Assembly: GCF_009768975.1 (NCBI RefSeq)
Contig: NZ_CP035733.1
Location: 2,108,001-2,172,000, forward strand
Source of the DNA: Sphingorhabdus lacus
Lineage (GTDB): Bacteria; Pseudomonadota; Alphaproteobacteria; Sphingomonadales; Sphingomonadaceae
DNA length: 64,000 nucleotides
Reading direction: 5' to 3'
The notes under the pieces were generated by a model. It was not told the origin of the DNA and searched no databases. It was given only the letters and a program-made list of their open reading frames with translations. The stretch's first letter is position 1, and each line of letters begins with the position of its first letter. Below, one piece after another: positions 17,631 through 26,259 of the stretch. The translations under genes were made by a program, and so were the position numbers.

Positions 17631-19967
17631 TTAGATGCGGAACCGCAGCGAAGCGCCCATATAACGGTCGGCGTCGCGCGGAATATGCAGACGCTGTCCG
17701 GCGCTGGTGTTCAGCAGGACATAGCTTTCGTCGGTGATATTCTTCATGATGAAGGTAATCCGCCAGTTGTCGTCGGCATCCGAATAGCCCACGCTCGCAT
17801 TCCACAGGCCATAGGCATCGATCGGGCCGCTCTGGCCGAGATCGGAGAACTGGCTGCTGACATGGTTGTAGCTGGTCCGGACATAAACCTTGGCTTCGGC
17901 GCCAAAGATGTTGAACGGCGTTTCATAAGCCGCACCGATGTTCCAGCTCCATTCAGGCGCCAACGGCAGTTTCGTGCCGTTACGGGCGTCCGGTGCGTTG
18001 GTCAGCGGGTTGGGGTTGAAACGGCGGACCTTGGCATCGGCGTAAGCCACGCTGCCGAACAGGTCGAGACCTTCAACCGGATTGGCAAGCGCGTCCAGTT
18101 CGAAACCGGTGCTGCGAACCGTACCCGCATTGGTCAGGTTGGTCACAACAGCGCCATTCAGCAACACGAAGTTATTCGCCTGGAACCCGTCATAGGTCAC
18201 CTGGAACGCCGAAGCGTTCAGCTGGATACGATTGTCGGCGAAACGGCTCTTGATACCCAGTTCGAACGAATCCGACGTTTCTTCATCAATCGGAACCGAG
18301 TTGGTCGGCGCTGTATGGTTGAAGAAGACGTTGAACGCCGGGCCCTTATAGCCGCGGGTGTAGCTGCCGTAGAGCATCACATCGTCGGACGGCTTCACGG
18401 TGAGGACGGCCTTGCCCGAGAAGTTGCTGTTGGACGACGATCCGGTCGACAGCACAGTGCCGTTACCGCCACTGGCGACCGTTCCACCTGCAGGTGCACC
18501 CGAAACGCCGGGGCCGGTTGCGGGCAGACCCGTGGTGCGGTTGACACCCGGGAAGCGACGATGGGCATAATCGATCGAGTCATGCGTCCAGCGAAGACCA
18601 ACCGTCAGACCGATCCAGTCGGTGAAGTCATAGGTTGCCTGACCGAACAGGGCGTAGTTTTCGATATTCACAAGGCTGTTCGACGTTGCGGTCGGGAACA
18701 GCGTGTTGACCGTGTCGGTCAGGTTGCATGGACGTGCGCCGGACACCGGATCAATCGGCAGGGTCGATGTCGTGCAGGAAACAACCTGACGGGTGAAGTC
18801 CTGCGTGTTTTCCGACTTCCAGTAGAAACCACCAACCTGATATTTGAACGCCTTGCTCTGGTCCGAGGCCAAGCGCAGCTCGAGGCTCTGCTGATCGGTT
18901 TCGACGAAGCCACGGTCATGCAGTTCAGGAGTTCCGACAATCGCGCGCGGCAGGAAGTCGCCTTCACGCAATTCGGTGTTGTTCCAGTTACGATAGCCGT
19001 AGATCGCGCTCAGCACATGGTCGCTGAAAACGTCAAAATCAGCATTGACGGTCAGACCCCATTGGCGATCGAGCGACTGGGTGACGAGATTGTGGCTTAC
19101 GAACCGCTGGTTTTCGCCCTGCGCTACGCCGAGCGGCAGGTTCAGTTCAGCGTTGAGCTGCGCGCCACGCGATACGCCGGTGACTTCACCGCAGCAATCG
19201 TCATCGGCTTCATAATAGTCAGCGATGATCTTGATCCGTGCAGGACCATTGTCGAAATCGAGCAGGCCGCGGAAACCGAGATGCTCATAACCATTGATCT
19301 TGCTGTCCTTGGTCTGGAACGGAGCGACATTGGTGATGTTGCCTTTATACTTCCCAAAGAAGGCATTGGCGCGGAATGTCAGATTTTCGGCCAGCGGGCC
19401 CGAAATGGTGCCGCGTGTGCGGACTTCGTCGCCTTCATAATATTCAGCGGTGAATTCACCTTCAAGCGTGTCTGTGCCGCCCTTTGAAACAACGTTGATC
19501 AAACCGGCCGACGCGTTCTTGCCGAACAGCGTGCCCTGGGGTCCACGCAGGATTTCGAGACGCTCGATTTCGACCAGATCGGCAAAGGCCTGACCGGAAC
19601 GGCTGAGAACGACGCCGTCAACAACGGTCGAGACACTGGGTTCAGCAGCGATCGAGAAGGAAATGGTACCAACGCCGCGCAGAACGACGGCGGAGTTTGC
19701 ATTGGTTGTGCCCTTGCGGAAGGTAACCGAAGGAACCAGCTGGCCCAGATTTTCAAGGCTGGTGGTACCGGCGGCGGTCAGCGCATCACCCGACACAGCG
19801 GTAATGGCGATCGGCACGTCCTGCACATTTTCTTCGACCTTCTGTGCGGTCACGACGATTTCTTCGACCTGCGCCATCGCAGGCGCACTGAAACCGAGCG
19901 CAGCAGCACAGCCGCCCAGCAATGTGGCACGGATCAGATTACGGTTATGGAACTTGGAACTTTGCAT
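17631..19967 (-). CDS. TonB-dependent outer-membrane receptor, candidate sulfoquinovoside importer
   Basis: A 778-residue TonB-dependent receptor. It has a signal peptide ending in APAMA, a TonB box-like segment (VEEIVVTAQK), a plug domain (LRGVGTISFSI, EILRGPQGTLFGKNASAG, INVVSKGG), and a 22-strand barrel that ends in an aromatic/Ile-rich tail (MGASLRFRI). Receptors of this class import large or scarce substrates using proton motive force. It is divergent from a sulfoquinovosidase operon with 215 bases between them. From that position I infer uptake of sulfoquinovosyl glycerol or a related sulfolipid headgroup. The sequence alone would also fit a siderophore or other carbohydrate receptor. 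Confidence 0.88.
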   Translation of the reverse strand: MQSSKFHNRNLIRATLLGGCAAALGFSAPAMAQVEEIVVTAQKVEENVQDVPIAITAVSGDALTAAGTTSLENLGQLVPSVTFRKGTTNANSAVVLRGVGTISFSIAAEPSVSTVVDGVVLSRSGQAFADLVEIERLEILRGPQGTLFGKNASAGLINVVSKGGTDTLEGEFTAEYYEGDEVRTRGTISGPLAENLTFRANAFFGKYKGNITNVAPFQTKDSKINGYEHLGFRGLLDFDNGPARIKIIADYYEADDDCCGEVTGVSRGAQLNAELNLPLGVAQGENQRFVSHNLVTQSLDRQWGLTVNADFDVFSDHVLSAIYGYRNWNNTELREGDFLPRAIVGTPELHDRGFVETDQQSLELRLASDQSKAFKYQVGGFYWKSENTQDFTRQVVSCTTSTLPIDPVSGARPCNLTDTVNTLFPTATSNSLVNIENYALFGQATYDFTDWIGLTVGLRWTHDSIDYAHRRFPGVNRTTGLPATGPGVSGAPAGGTVASGGNGTVLSTGSSSNSNFSGKAVLTVKPSDDVMLYGSYTRGYKGPAFNVFFNHTAPTNSVPIDEETSDSFELGIKSRFADNRIQLNASAFQVTYDGFQANNFVLLNGAVVTNLTNAGTVRSTGFELDALANPVEGLDLFGSVAYADAKVRRFNPNPLTNAPDARNGTKLPLAPEWSWNIGAAYETPFNIFGAEAKVYVRTSYNHVSSQFSDLGQSGPIDAYGLWNASVGYSDADDNWRITFIMKNITDESYVLLNTSAGQRLHIPRDADRYMGASLRFRI

Positions 19968-20009
19968 AAGGCACCTCCCTTAAATTCGGCCACCCAATTC
20001 TCAACTATT

Positions 20010-20031
20010 TTGCTTGAGTTAATGCAAGCAA
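20010..20031. promoter_or_regulatory. Inverted repeat, candidate LacI-family operator
   Basis: TTGCTTG at 20010-20016 and CAAGCAA at 20025-20031 form perfect 7-base arms with an 8-base spacer, 42 bases upstream of the receptor start. Its place between the divergent receptor and sulfoquinovosidase genes makes it a candidate site for the LacI regulator at 22192. The spacer lacks the central CG common in LacI operators, so the assignment is tentative. Confidence 0.4.
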
Positions 20032-20080
20032 GAGAAGTTTTAGCGGGTTATACCGTTCGTAATTCGGCCCTCTAACCAGA

Positions 20081-20119
20081 TTGACTTAATATGTCTAGCG
20101 GTGTCATATAGGCGGACAC
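20081..20119 (+). promoter_or_regulatory. Candidate promoter of the sulfoquinovose operon with overlapping dyad
   Basis: TTGACT at 20081-20086 could be a -35 element, with CATATA at 20105-20110 as a weak -10 element 18 bases on. A short inverted repeat, GTGTC at 20101-20105 and GACAC at 20115-20119, overlaps the -10, as a repressor site would. All of this is inference from spacing. Confidence 0.3.
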
Positions 20120-20182
20120 ATTATCGCAACGACTGTGGCAAGGATGCCATAGTCCTTCTAAACCGGAGAGAGGGAGAGCGCA

Positions 20183-22195
20183 GTGCCATCGCAGATCATC
20201 ATGCACGCCGATGGCTTTGACCTTTTTGCCGGAGAAATCTGCGTCCTGTCGCACCGCACCCATGCCCCTGCCTTTGCCATCGGCATCGGCAAACCGGACA
20301 TGGAAATGGTGCGCGGCAATTTCCGGATCGGCGACGATCTGCACCTGCGACTGCCACTTGATTGCTTCGCCAATGACAAAGGTGCGATTCGCCTTTGGAG
20401 CAGCGACCGGCCCGATTCGATCCTGGGAATCAAGGTCGATGTGGATGCCCGAAAACTGGCGTTGCGAATCCGCTGCACCGACGATGCGATCAACCGGCTG
20501 TGGATCGATATGCGCAGCGAAAACGGCGAGGCCTTTTGGGGCGGCGGGGAACAAATGTCCTATCTGCGCCTCAATGGACGGAGCTTTCCCTTCTGGACAT
20601 CCGAACCGGGTGTCGGCCGCGACAAATCGACCAAGCTGACCCAGACCATGGATGCCGAAGGGCTGGCAGGCGGCGATTATTGGACCACCAATTATCCGCA
20701 GCCAACCTGGCTGAGCTCCCACAATTATGCCGTCCACCTTGATACCGCCGCCTATTCGGTCCTCGACCTGACAGACGGGAGTCGCGCCGGAATTGAATGC
20801 TGGAAAGCCGATCTAAATCTGGAGCTGTTCACGGCATCCGGACGGACCGAACTAGTCCGCCAGATGTCCGACCGCTTCGGCCGTCAACCCCCCTTGCCCG
20901 ACTGGGCCATTTCGGGTGCGATTGTCGGCCTGAAAGACGGGCAGGATACATTTTCGCGTTTTGAAAAAATCGCCGCCTCGGGCGCGGCACTGACCGGGCT
21001 ATGGTGCGAAGACTGGATCGGCATCCGCCAAACCAGCTTTGGCAAGCGCCTGTTCTGGGACTGGCAATGGAATGCAACGCGCTACCCCGACCTTCCCGAC
21101 CGGATCGCCGCACTGGCGGAACGGGGCGTGCGCTTTCTGGGCTATGTGAACCCGTATCTCGCCGTCGATGGACCGCTTTTCGCCGAAGCGGCCGCGCTTG
21201 GCTATCTGGCTTTGCGGCAGGACAGTGACGAACCCTATGCCGTCGATTTTGGCGAATTTGACGCAGGCGTGGTCGATTTCACCAATCCCGACGCAGCGGC
21301 CTGGTTTTCTGAACGGATCATCGGGCAGGAAATGCTTGATTTCGGCCTGTCGGGCTGGATGGCGGATTTCGGCGAATATCTGCCCACCGATGTGCGGTTG
21401 TTCGACGGATCCGACCCTATGGAGGCGCATAACCGCTGGCCGGTTCTGTGGGCCAAGGTGAATGCCGATGCCATCGCGTCGCGTGGCAAGACGGGCGAAG
21501 CGACCTTTTTCATGCGCGCGGGTTATTCGGGTGTGCAAGCCTATTGCCCTTTGCTGTGGGCCGGTGACCAATGCGTCGATTTTTCACGCCATGACGGGAT
21601 CAACACCGTCCTGACCGGCGCCCTGTCCTCAGGTCTGCTTGGCAATGCCTATCATCATAGCGATCTGGGCGGATACACCAGCCTGCACGGCGTAGTGCGC
21701 ACGGCCGACCTGATGCACCGCTGGATCGATATGGCCGCCTTTGCCCCTGTCATGCGCAGCCATGAAGGCAACCGGCCCGCCGACAATCTGCAGCTGGACA
21801 GCAACCCGGAATTCCTCACCCATTTTGCGCGGATGAGCCAGGTGCACGCGCGCCTTGCCCCCTATGTCCGCGCACTATCGGACGAGGCGGTAGCCACCGG
21901 CTTACCGCTTCAGCGTCCGCTCTTTCTGCATTATGATGATCCCGCCTATTATGATGTGCAGGACCAATATCTATACGGTGCGGACATGCTCGTGGCACCC
22001 GTGGTCGAAGCCGACCAGACGGGACGCGATGTCATCCTGCCCGAAGGAAAATGGGTGCATCTGTGGTCGGGAGTGGAATATACCCAAGGCACGCATGCGA
22101 TCGCCGCGCCTAATGGCCAGCCGCCTGTATTCACTCGCAAAGACAGTAAGTTTGCGCCATTATTCGCCTCCCTGACGGAGGAGTTTGGCGCATGA
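20183..22195 (+). CDS. yihQ: Sulfoquinovosidase (GH31)
   Basis: A 670-residue GH31 glycoside hydrolase of the YihQ/SmoI type. It releases sulfoquinovose (6-deoxy-6-sulfoglucose) from sulfoquinovosyl glycerol or the sulfolipid SQDG. Counting from the GTG at 20183, the catalytic nucleophile is D395 in GWMADFGEYLP and the acid/base is D462 in WAGDQ. The residues that the family uses to hold the sulfonate sugar read K251 (GLKDG), E276 (LWCEDW), R289 and W292 (GKRLFW), and Y498 (GGYTSL), the K-E-R-W-Y pattern. Ordinary alpha-glucosidases lack this set. There is no signal peptide, so it acts in the cytoplasm. The SD GGAGAGAGGGAG supports the GTG start. It is the first gene of a four-gene operon with 4-base overlaps. 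Confidence 0.92.
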   Translation: MPSQIIMHADGFDLFAGEICVLSHRTHAPAFAIGIGKPDMEMVRGNFRIGDDLHLRLPLDCFANDKGAIRLWSSDRPDSILGIKVDVDARKLALRIRCTDDAINRLWIDMRSENGEAFWGGGEQMSYLRLNGRSFPFWTSEPGVGRDKSTKLTQTMDAEGLAGGDYWTTNYPQPTWLSSHNYAVHLDTAAYSVLDLTDGSRAGIECWKADLNLELFTASGRTELVRQMSDRFGRQPPLPDWAISGAIVGLKDGQDTFSRFEKIAASGAALTGLWCEDWIGIRQTSFGKRLFWDWQWNATRYPDLPDRIAALAERGVRFLGYVNPYLAVDGPLFAEAAALGYLALRQDSDEPYAVDFGEFDAGVVDFTNPDAAAWFSERIIGQEMLDFGLSGWMADFGEYLPTDVRLFDGSDPMEAHNRWPVLWAKVNADAIASRGKTGEATFFMRAGYSGVQAYCPLLWAGDQCVDFSRHDGINTVLTGALSSGLLGNAYHHSDLGGYTSLHGVVRTADLMHRWIDMAAFAPVMRSHEGNRPADNLQLDSNPEFLTHFARMSQVHARLAPYVRALSDEAVATGLPLQRPLFLHYDDPAYYDVQDQYLYGADMLVAPVVEADQTGRDVILPEGKWVHLWSGVEYTQGTHAIAAPNGQPPVFTRKDSKFAPLFASLTEEFGA

Positions 22196-23223
22196 GTCCC
22201 AACAGCAATATTCGCGCGAATATCCGCGATGTAGCAAAGCTCGCCGGGGTTGCGGTCAAGACCGTCAGCCGCGTGCTCAACAACCATCCCTATGTCAGCG
22301 CCACCACCAAGGCGAAGGTCGATGCAGCGATGGCCGAACTCGGCTTTTCGCCCAGCATTGCCGCGCGCATTTTGGCGGGGACGAAATCCGGGCAGATCGC
22401 GCTGATCTACGACAATCACTCACCTTATTATATGCACCAGATCATGCAGGGATGCTGGGACCGTTGCCATAGCGAAGGGATGCGCCTGATTGCGCAGCCT
22501 GTCGATGTGGCGGACCCCGATGTCGGCGAACAGGTGCGCGGCATGGTGCGCCAGACGCATGTTGACGGCGCAATCCTGTCGTCGCCTGTCACCGACTGCG
22601 CGCCCGTGCTTTCCGCGCTGGAGGCGCTCAACATTCCCTTCGTCCGCATTTCGCCCGGCACCAACCATGCGCTGACATCTTCAGTGTTCATGGACGACAC
22701 GCAGGCCGCCGACGACATGACTACCCACCTGATCAATATCGGCCACCGCCGGATCGGCTTCATCATCGGCCACCCCAATCATATGGCGAGCGCCGAACGG
22801 CGCGCAGGTTATGAGCGGGCATTGAGCCGCGTCGGCATCTCGGTCGACCCTGCGCTCATTGCCGAAGGGCAGTTTGATTTTGAAAGCGGCGTGGCGGCGA
22901 CGGAGAAATTCCTGTCGCTGAAAAGTCCGCCAACTGCCATTTTCGCCTCGAACGACGACATGGCCTCGGGCGTTTTGGCCGTCGCGCATCGCCGGGGCAT
23001 TCAGGTACCCGAACAGCTTTCGGTCGGCGGATTCGACGACACCACGCTGGCGCGGGTCGTCTGGCCACCACTGACGACCGTGCGCCAACCGGTGCGCGAC
23101 CTCGCATCGACCGCAGCCGAGCTGTTGTTCGGCGAAGGCGGGATCGAGCATCGCCGCCTGCCGCACGAACTTGTCATACGCGAATCCACATCACCACCTT
23201 CACAGAAGAGCAAGAAAATATGA
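22192..23223 (+). CDS. LacI family transcriptional regulator of the sulfoquinovose locus
   Basis: A 343-residue LacI/GalR regulator. The N-terminal helix-turn-helix reads IRDVAKLAGVAVKTVSRVLN, with the hinge helix in ARILAGTKSG. The periplasmic-binding-like effector domain follows, with GHRRIGFIIGHP and TAIFASNDDMASGVL. Its ATG overlaps the sulfoquinovosidase stop by 4 bases and its stop overlaps the reductase start by 4 bases. Family knowledge suggests repression lifted by a sugar ligand, here probably sulfoquinovose, its glycoside or a pathway intermediate. The divergent receptor promoter is a likely second target. Confidence 0.92.
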   Translation: MSPNSNIRANIRDVAKLAGVAVKTVSRVLNNHPYVSATTKAKVDAAMAELGFSPSIAARILAGTKSGQIALIYDNHSPYYMHQIMQGCWDRCHSEGMRLIAQPVDVADPDVGEQVRGMVRQTHVDGAILSSPVTDCAPVLSALEALNIPFVRISPGTNHALTSSVFMDDTQAADDMTTHLINIGHRRIGFIIGHPNHMASAERRAGYERALSRVGISVDPALIAEGQFDFESGVAATEKFLSLKSPPTAIFASNDDMASGVLAVAHRRGIQVPEQLSVGGFDDTTLARVVWPPLTTVRQPVRDLASTAAELLFGEGGIEHRRLPHELVIRESTSPPSQKSKKI

Positions 23224-24122
23224 CTTTACCCTCCCCGCCGACCACGCGCCCATTGGGCAAGAGCGGCATTGAAATTTCCTCCATCGCCTGGGGCATGTGG
23301 CGCTTTGCCGGACTGGAACTGTCCGCCGCACGCGCCGCCATCGATGCCGCGTTTGAAGCCGGCATCACCCTGTTTGACACCGCCGACATCTATGGTTTTG
23401 GCGAGCAGGGCTTTGGCAAGGCGGAAGAGTTATTGGGCCGCGTCTTTGCCGATGCGCCGGAATATCGCGACCGGATGGTACTGGCGACCAAGGGCGGCAT
23501 CACCCCGCCCACGCCCTATAACAGCAGCGCCGAATATCTGACAAAAGCCATCGACGACAGCCTGCAGCGGCTGGGCACCGACCGTATCGACCTGTGGCAG
23601 ATCCACCGGCCCGACATCCTGACCCACCCGCAGGAAATCGCGCGCGCGGTTGAAGCAGCGCATAGCGCAGGCAAGATCCGCGCCTTTGGCGTGTCGAACT
23701 TCACGCAGGCGCAGATCAGCACGCTGGCGCAATTCAGCGCGGTGCCGATTGTGTCGACGCAGCCCGAACTGTCGCCGCTGCGGATCGATACAATCGAAAA
23801 TGGCGAACTGGATCAGGCGATTGCCATGGATATGGCTGTCCTGGCCTGGTCGCCCTTGGGTGGCGGGCGGATCGGTGACCCTTCCAATGAACGCGAGCAG
23901 AATGTGGCAGGCGCCCTTTCGGGTGTAGCTGCATCGCATGGCGTGTCGCGCACGGCGGCGGCCTATAGCTGGATCATGGCGCATCCGGCGCGTCCCATCC
24001 CCATCGTTGGCTCGCAAAATCCGGCGCGTATCGCCGAGGCCGCCGATGCCTTCAAAATCACATGGACCCGCGCGGACTGGTACAGCGTGCTGGTCGCCGC
24101 AAGAGGAGTGCCCCTTCCATGA
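23220..24122 (+). CDS. Aldo/keto reductase, candidate 6-oxo-glucose reductase
   Basis: A 300-residue aldo/keto reductase. The catalytic tetrad is visible: Asp and Tyr in FDTADIYGFG, Lys in LATKGG and His in QIHRPD. The C-terminal cofactor region reads PIPIVGSQNPARI, typical of NAD(P)H-binding AKRs. By position between a sulfoquinovosidase and an SsuD-like monooxygenase it matches SmoB of the oxidative sulfoquinovose pathway, which reduces 6-dehydro-D-glucose (the product of C-S bond cleavage) to glucose. The family is clear; the substrate is inferred from context. Both ends overlap neighbouring genes by 4 bases. Confidence 0.87.
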   Translation: MTLPSPPTTRPLGKSGIEISSIAWGMWRFAGLELSAARAAIDAAFEAGITLFDTADIYGFGEQGFGKAEELLGRVFADAPEYRDRMVLATKGGITPPTPYNSSAEYLTKAIDDSLQRLGTDRIDLWQIHRPDILTHPQEIARAVEAAHSAGKIRAFGVSNFTQAQISTLAQFSAVPIVSTQPELSPLRIDTIENGELDQAIAMDMAVLAWSPLGGGRIGDPSNEREQNVAGALSGVAASHGVSRTAAAYSWIMAHPARPIPIVGSQNPARIAEAADAFKITWTRADWYSVLVAARGVPLP

Positions 24123-25183
24123 AGCCTGTTGAAGTCAGCTGGTTTTCCGCCCTGTGCGATGACGACTATGAATTTCTGGGGCAACCCGACCCGATGCTGG
24201 CGTCGAGTTGGGAGCATTGCCGCAATATCGTTTTGAACGCCGAAAAGGGCGGGTTTGATAATATCCTGCTGCCTTCGGGCTATGCGCTCGGCCTCGACAC
24301 CACCGCCTTTGCGAGCGCGATTGCGGTGCTGACGACGCGGATCAAGCTGCTGATGGCGGTGCGCGTCGGTGAAAGCTGGCCCCCGCAACTGGCGCGGCAG
24401 ATCGCGACGCTGGACCAGATTTCGGGCGGGCGGCTGAACGTCAACATCATCTCCTCCGACCTGCCCGGCGACCAGATGGACAGCGAACCCCGCTATCGCC
24501 GCACGGTGGAGGCGATGCATATCCTGAAGACGCTGCTGAATGGCGAGCATCTGTCGATCGACGGCGAGCATTACAAGATCGACCTCGACCCGCCGCGGAT
24601 GAAGACCGTCAGCGGCAAATGCCCGCCCCTCTATTTCGGCGGCCTGTCACCTGCAGCCAAGGAAGCGGCGGCCGAAGGGTGCGATGTCTACCTGATGTGG
24701 CCCGAAACGGTGCAGGGCGCGAAGGACCTGATCGACGACATGACCGCGCGCGCCGCGAAGTTCGGGCGTACGCTGAAATATGGCTTCCGCAGCCATGTCA
24801 TCGTCCGCGAGACCGAAGCCGAAGCCCGCGCCTATGCCGACCGCCTGCTGTCCAAACTGGATGCGGGAACCGGCGAGGCGATACGCAACAAATCGCTCGA
24901 CGCGCAAACCTTCGGTGTCGCGCGGCAGGCGGAATTGCGCGAGGCGGCGGCGGCCAATGACGGCTATATCGAGGATAATCTATGGACCGGCATCGGCCGT
25001 GCCCGCTCCGGCTGCGGCGCGGCCATCGTCGGCGACCCGGACCAGGTGCTCGCCAAGCTGGAAGCCTATAAGGCCGTCGGCATCGAGGCGTTCATCCTGT
25101 CAGGCTATCCGCACATCAACGAATGCGACATGTTCGCCCGCTATGTGCTGCCACGGCTGGAGCATGGGCGGCTGGAGATTTAG
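24119..25183 (+). CDS. SsuD-like flavin-dependent monooxygenase, candidate sulfoquinovose monooxygenase
   Basis: A 354-residue TIM-barrel luciferase-like monooxygenase of the alkanesulfonate monooxygenase type. Characteristic SsuD-family segments are [71 protein letters not shown] and [13 protein letters not shown]. The family uses FMNH2 and O2 to split a C-S bond, giving an aldehyde and sulfite. In the sulfo-SMO pathway the homologue SmoC acts on sulfoquinovose. The ATG at 24119 overlaps the reductase stop by 4 bases, so it is chosen although the frame opens earlier. The required flavin reductase (SmoA) is not in the window. Its stop overlaps the convergent prfA stop by 4 bases. Confidence 0.88.
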   Translation: MKPVEVSWFSALCDDDYEFLGQPDPMLASSWEHCRNIVLNAEKGGFDNILLPSGYALGLDTTAFASAIAVLTTRIKLLMAVRVGESWPPQLARQIATLDQISGGRLNVNIISSDLPGDQMDSEPRYRRTVEAMHILKTLLNGEHLSIDGEHYKIDLDPPRMKTVSGKCPPLYFGGLSPAAKEAAAEGCDVYLMWPETVQGAKDLIDDMTARAAKFGRTLKYGFRSHVIVRETEAEARAYADRLLSKLDAGTGEAIRNKSLDAQTFGVARQAELREAAAANDGYIEDNLWTGIGRARSGCGAAIVGDPDQVLAKLEAYKAVGIEAFILSGYPHINECDMFARYVLPRLEHGRLEI

Positions 25184-26259
25184 TCCCCCAGACCCGCCAT
25201 CCGCTCGGCCTGATCCTCGGCGATCAGCGCGTCGACCATCTCGCCCAGCCCGCCGCCTTCCAATATTTCGGGCAGCTTGTGCAGGGTGAGGTTGATGCGG
25301 TGGTCGGTCACCCGGCCTTGCGGGAAATTATAGGTGCGGATGCGTTCGGAGCGGTCGCCGGAACCGACCATCGCCTTGCGCGCCTCGGCCTCGGCACCTT
25401 GCGCCTCGTCGCGCTCTTTTTCGTACATGCGGGCGCGCAGCACCTGCATCGCCTTTTCCTTATTCTTGTGCTGGCTGCGCCCATCCTGACAGGTCACCAC
25501 AATCCCGGTCGGTAGATGCGTAATCCGCACGGCAGAGTCGGTCGTGTTCACATGCTGCCCGCCGGCCCCCGACGCGCGGTATACGTCGATCTTCAGATCG
25601 CGGTCCTCGATATGCACATCGACCTCGGTCGGTTCAGGCAGGACCGCCACGGTCGCCGCGCTGGTGTGGATGCGCCCGCCGCTTTCGGTCACCGGCACGC
25701 GCTGCACCCGGTGGACGCCGCTTTCGAATTTCAGCTTGGCAAACACGCCATTGCCCTTGATCGAGGCGACAATTTCCTTGAACCCGCCCACATCCGAAAC
25801 ACTCAAAGAAATCGGCTCGACCTTCCACCCCTGCCCCGCGGCATAGCGTTCATACATGCGATAGAGGTCACCGGCGAACAAAGCCGCCTCATCCCCGCCG
25901 GTGCCCGCGCGGATTTCGAGCATCGCAGGGCGTTCATCGGCGGCGTCTTTCGGCAGCAGCGAAATGGCCAGCGCGGTTTCAGCCTCGAACAATTGCTGGG
26001 TCACATCCTCCAGCTCTTCAACCGCCATGTCGTGCAGTTCGGCATCGGACGAATCCTTGACCATATGCTGCAGCGTCTCGATTTCCTTGCGCAGACGCCG
26101 CACCGTTTTGGCGGCGACAGCAACAGGTTCCAGCTCGGCATATTCCTTCGAGGCGGTAACAAATGCATCGCCTTCGAGTTGCCCGGACGCCATCCGCGCC
26201 TCAAGCTCGGCAAAGCGCGATTCAATCTGCGCGATCCGTTGCGGGGAGATTTTAGTCAT
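25180..26259 (-). CDS. prfA: Peptide chain release factor 1
   Basis: A 359-residue RF1 that ends translation at UAA and UAG. The peptidyl-hydrolase motif GGQ is in [18 protein letters not shown]. Around it are [14 protein letters not shown] and [10 protein letters not shown], and in the codon-recognition domain [16 protein letters not shown]. The length is normal. It starts with an ATGA overlap on the hisS stop, so the two are coupled. In many alphaproteobacteria prmC, the methyltransferase for the GGQ glutamine, follows prfA. Here the sulfoquinovose operon ends against it instead, with a 4-base convergent overlap. Confidence 0.97.
   Translation of the reverse strand: MTKISPQRIAQIESRFAELEARMASGQLEGDAFVTASKEYAELEPVAVAAKTVRRLRKEIETLQHMVKDSSDAELHDMAVEELEDVTQQLFEAETALAISLLPKDAADERPAMLEIRAGTGGDEAALFAGDLYRMYERYAAGQGWKVEPISLSVSDVGGFKEIVASIKGNGVFAKLKFESGVHRVQRVPVTESGGRIHTSAATVAVLPEPTEVDVHIEDRDLKIDVYRASGAGGQHVNTTDSAVRITHLPTGIVVTCQDGRSQHKNKEKAMQVLRARMYEKERDEAQGAEAEARKAMVGSGDRSERIRTYNFPQGRVTDHRINLTLHKLPEILEGGGLGEMVDALIAEDQAERMAGLGD

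Noticed and set aside
17604-19487. Open frame of more than 600 codons on the plus strand
   Set aside because: It is antisense to the TonB-dependent receptor gene, has no recognisable domain, and arises from codon bias in GC-rich coding DNA.
20183-22195. Generic alpha-glucosidase annotation
   Set aside because: The sulfonate-binding residues and the neighbouring monooxygenase and reductase favour sulfoquinovosidase.
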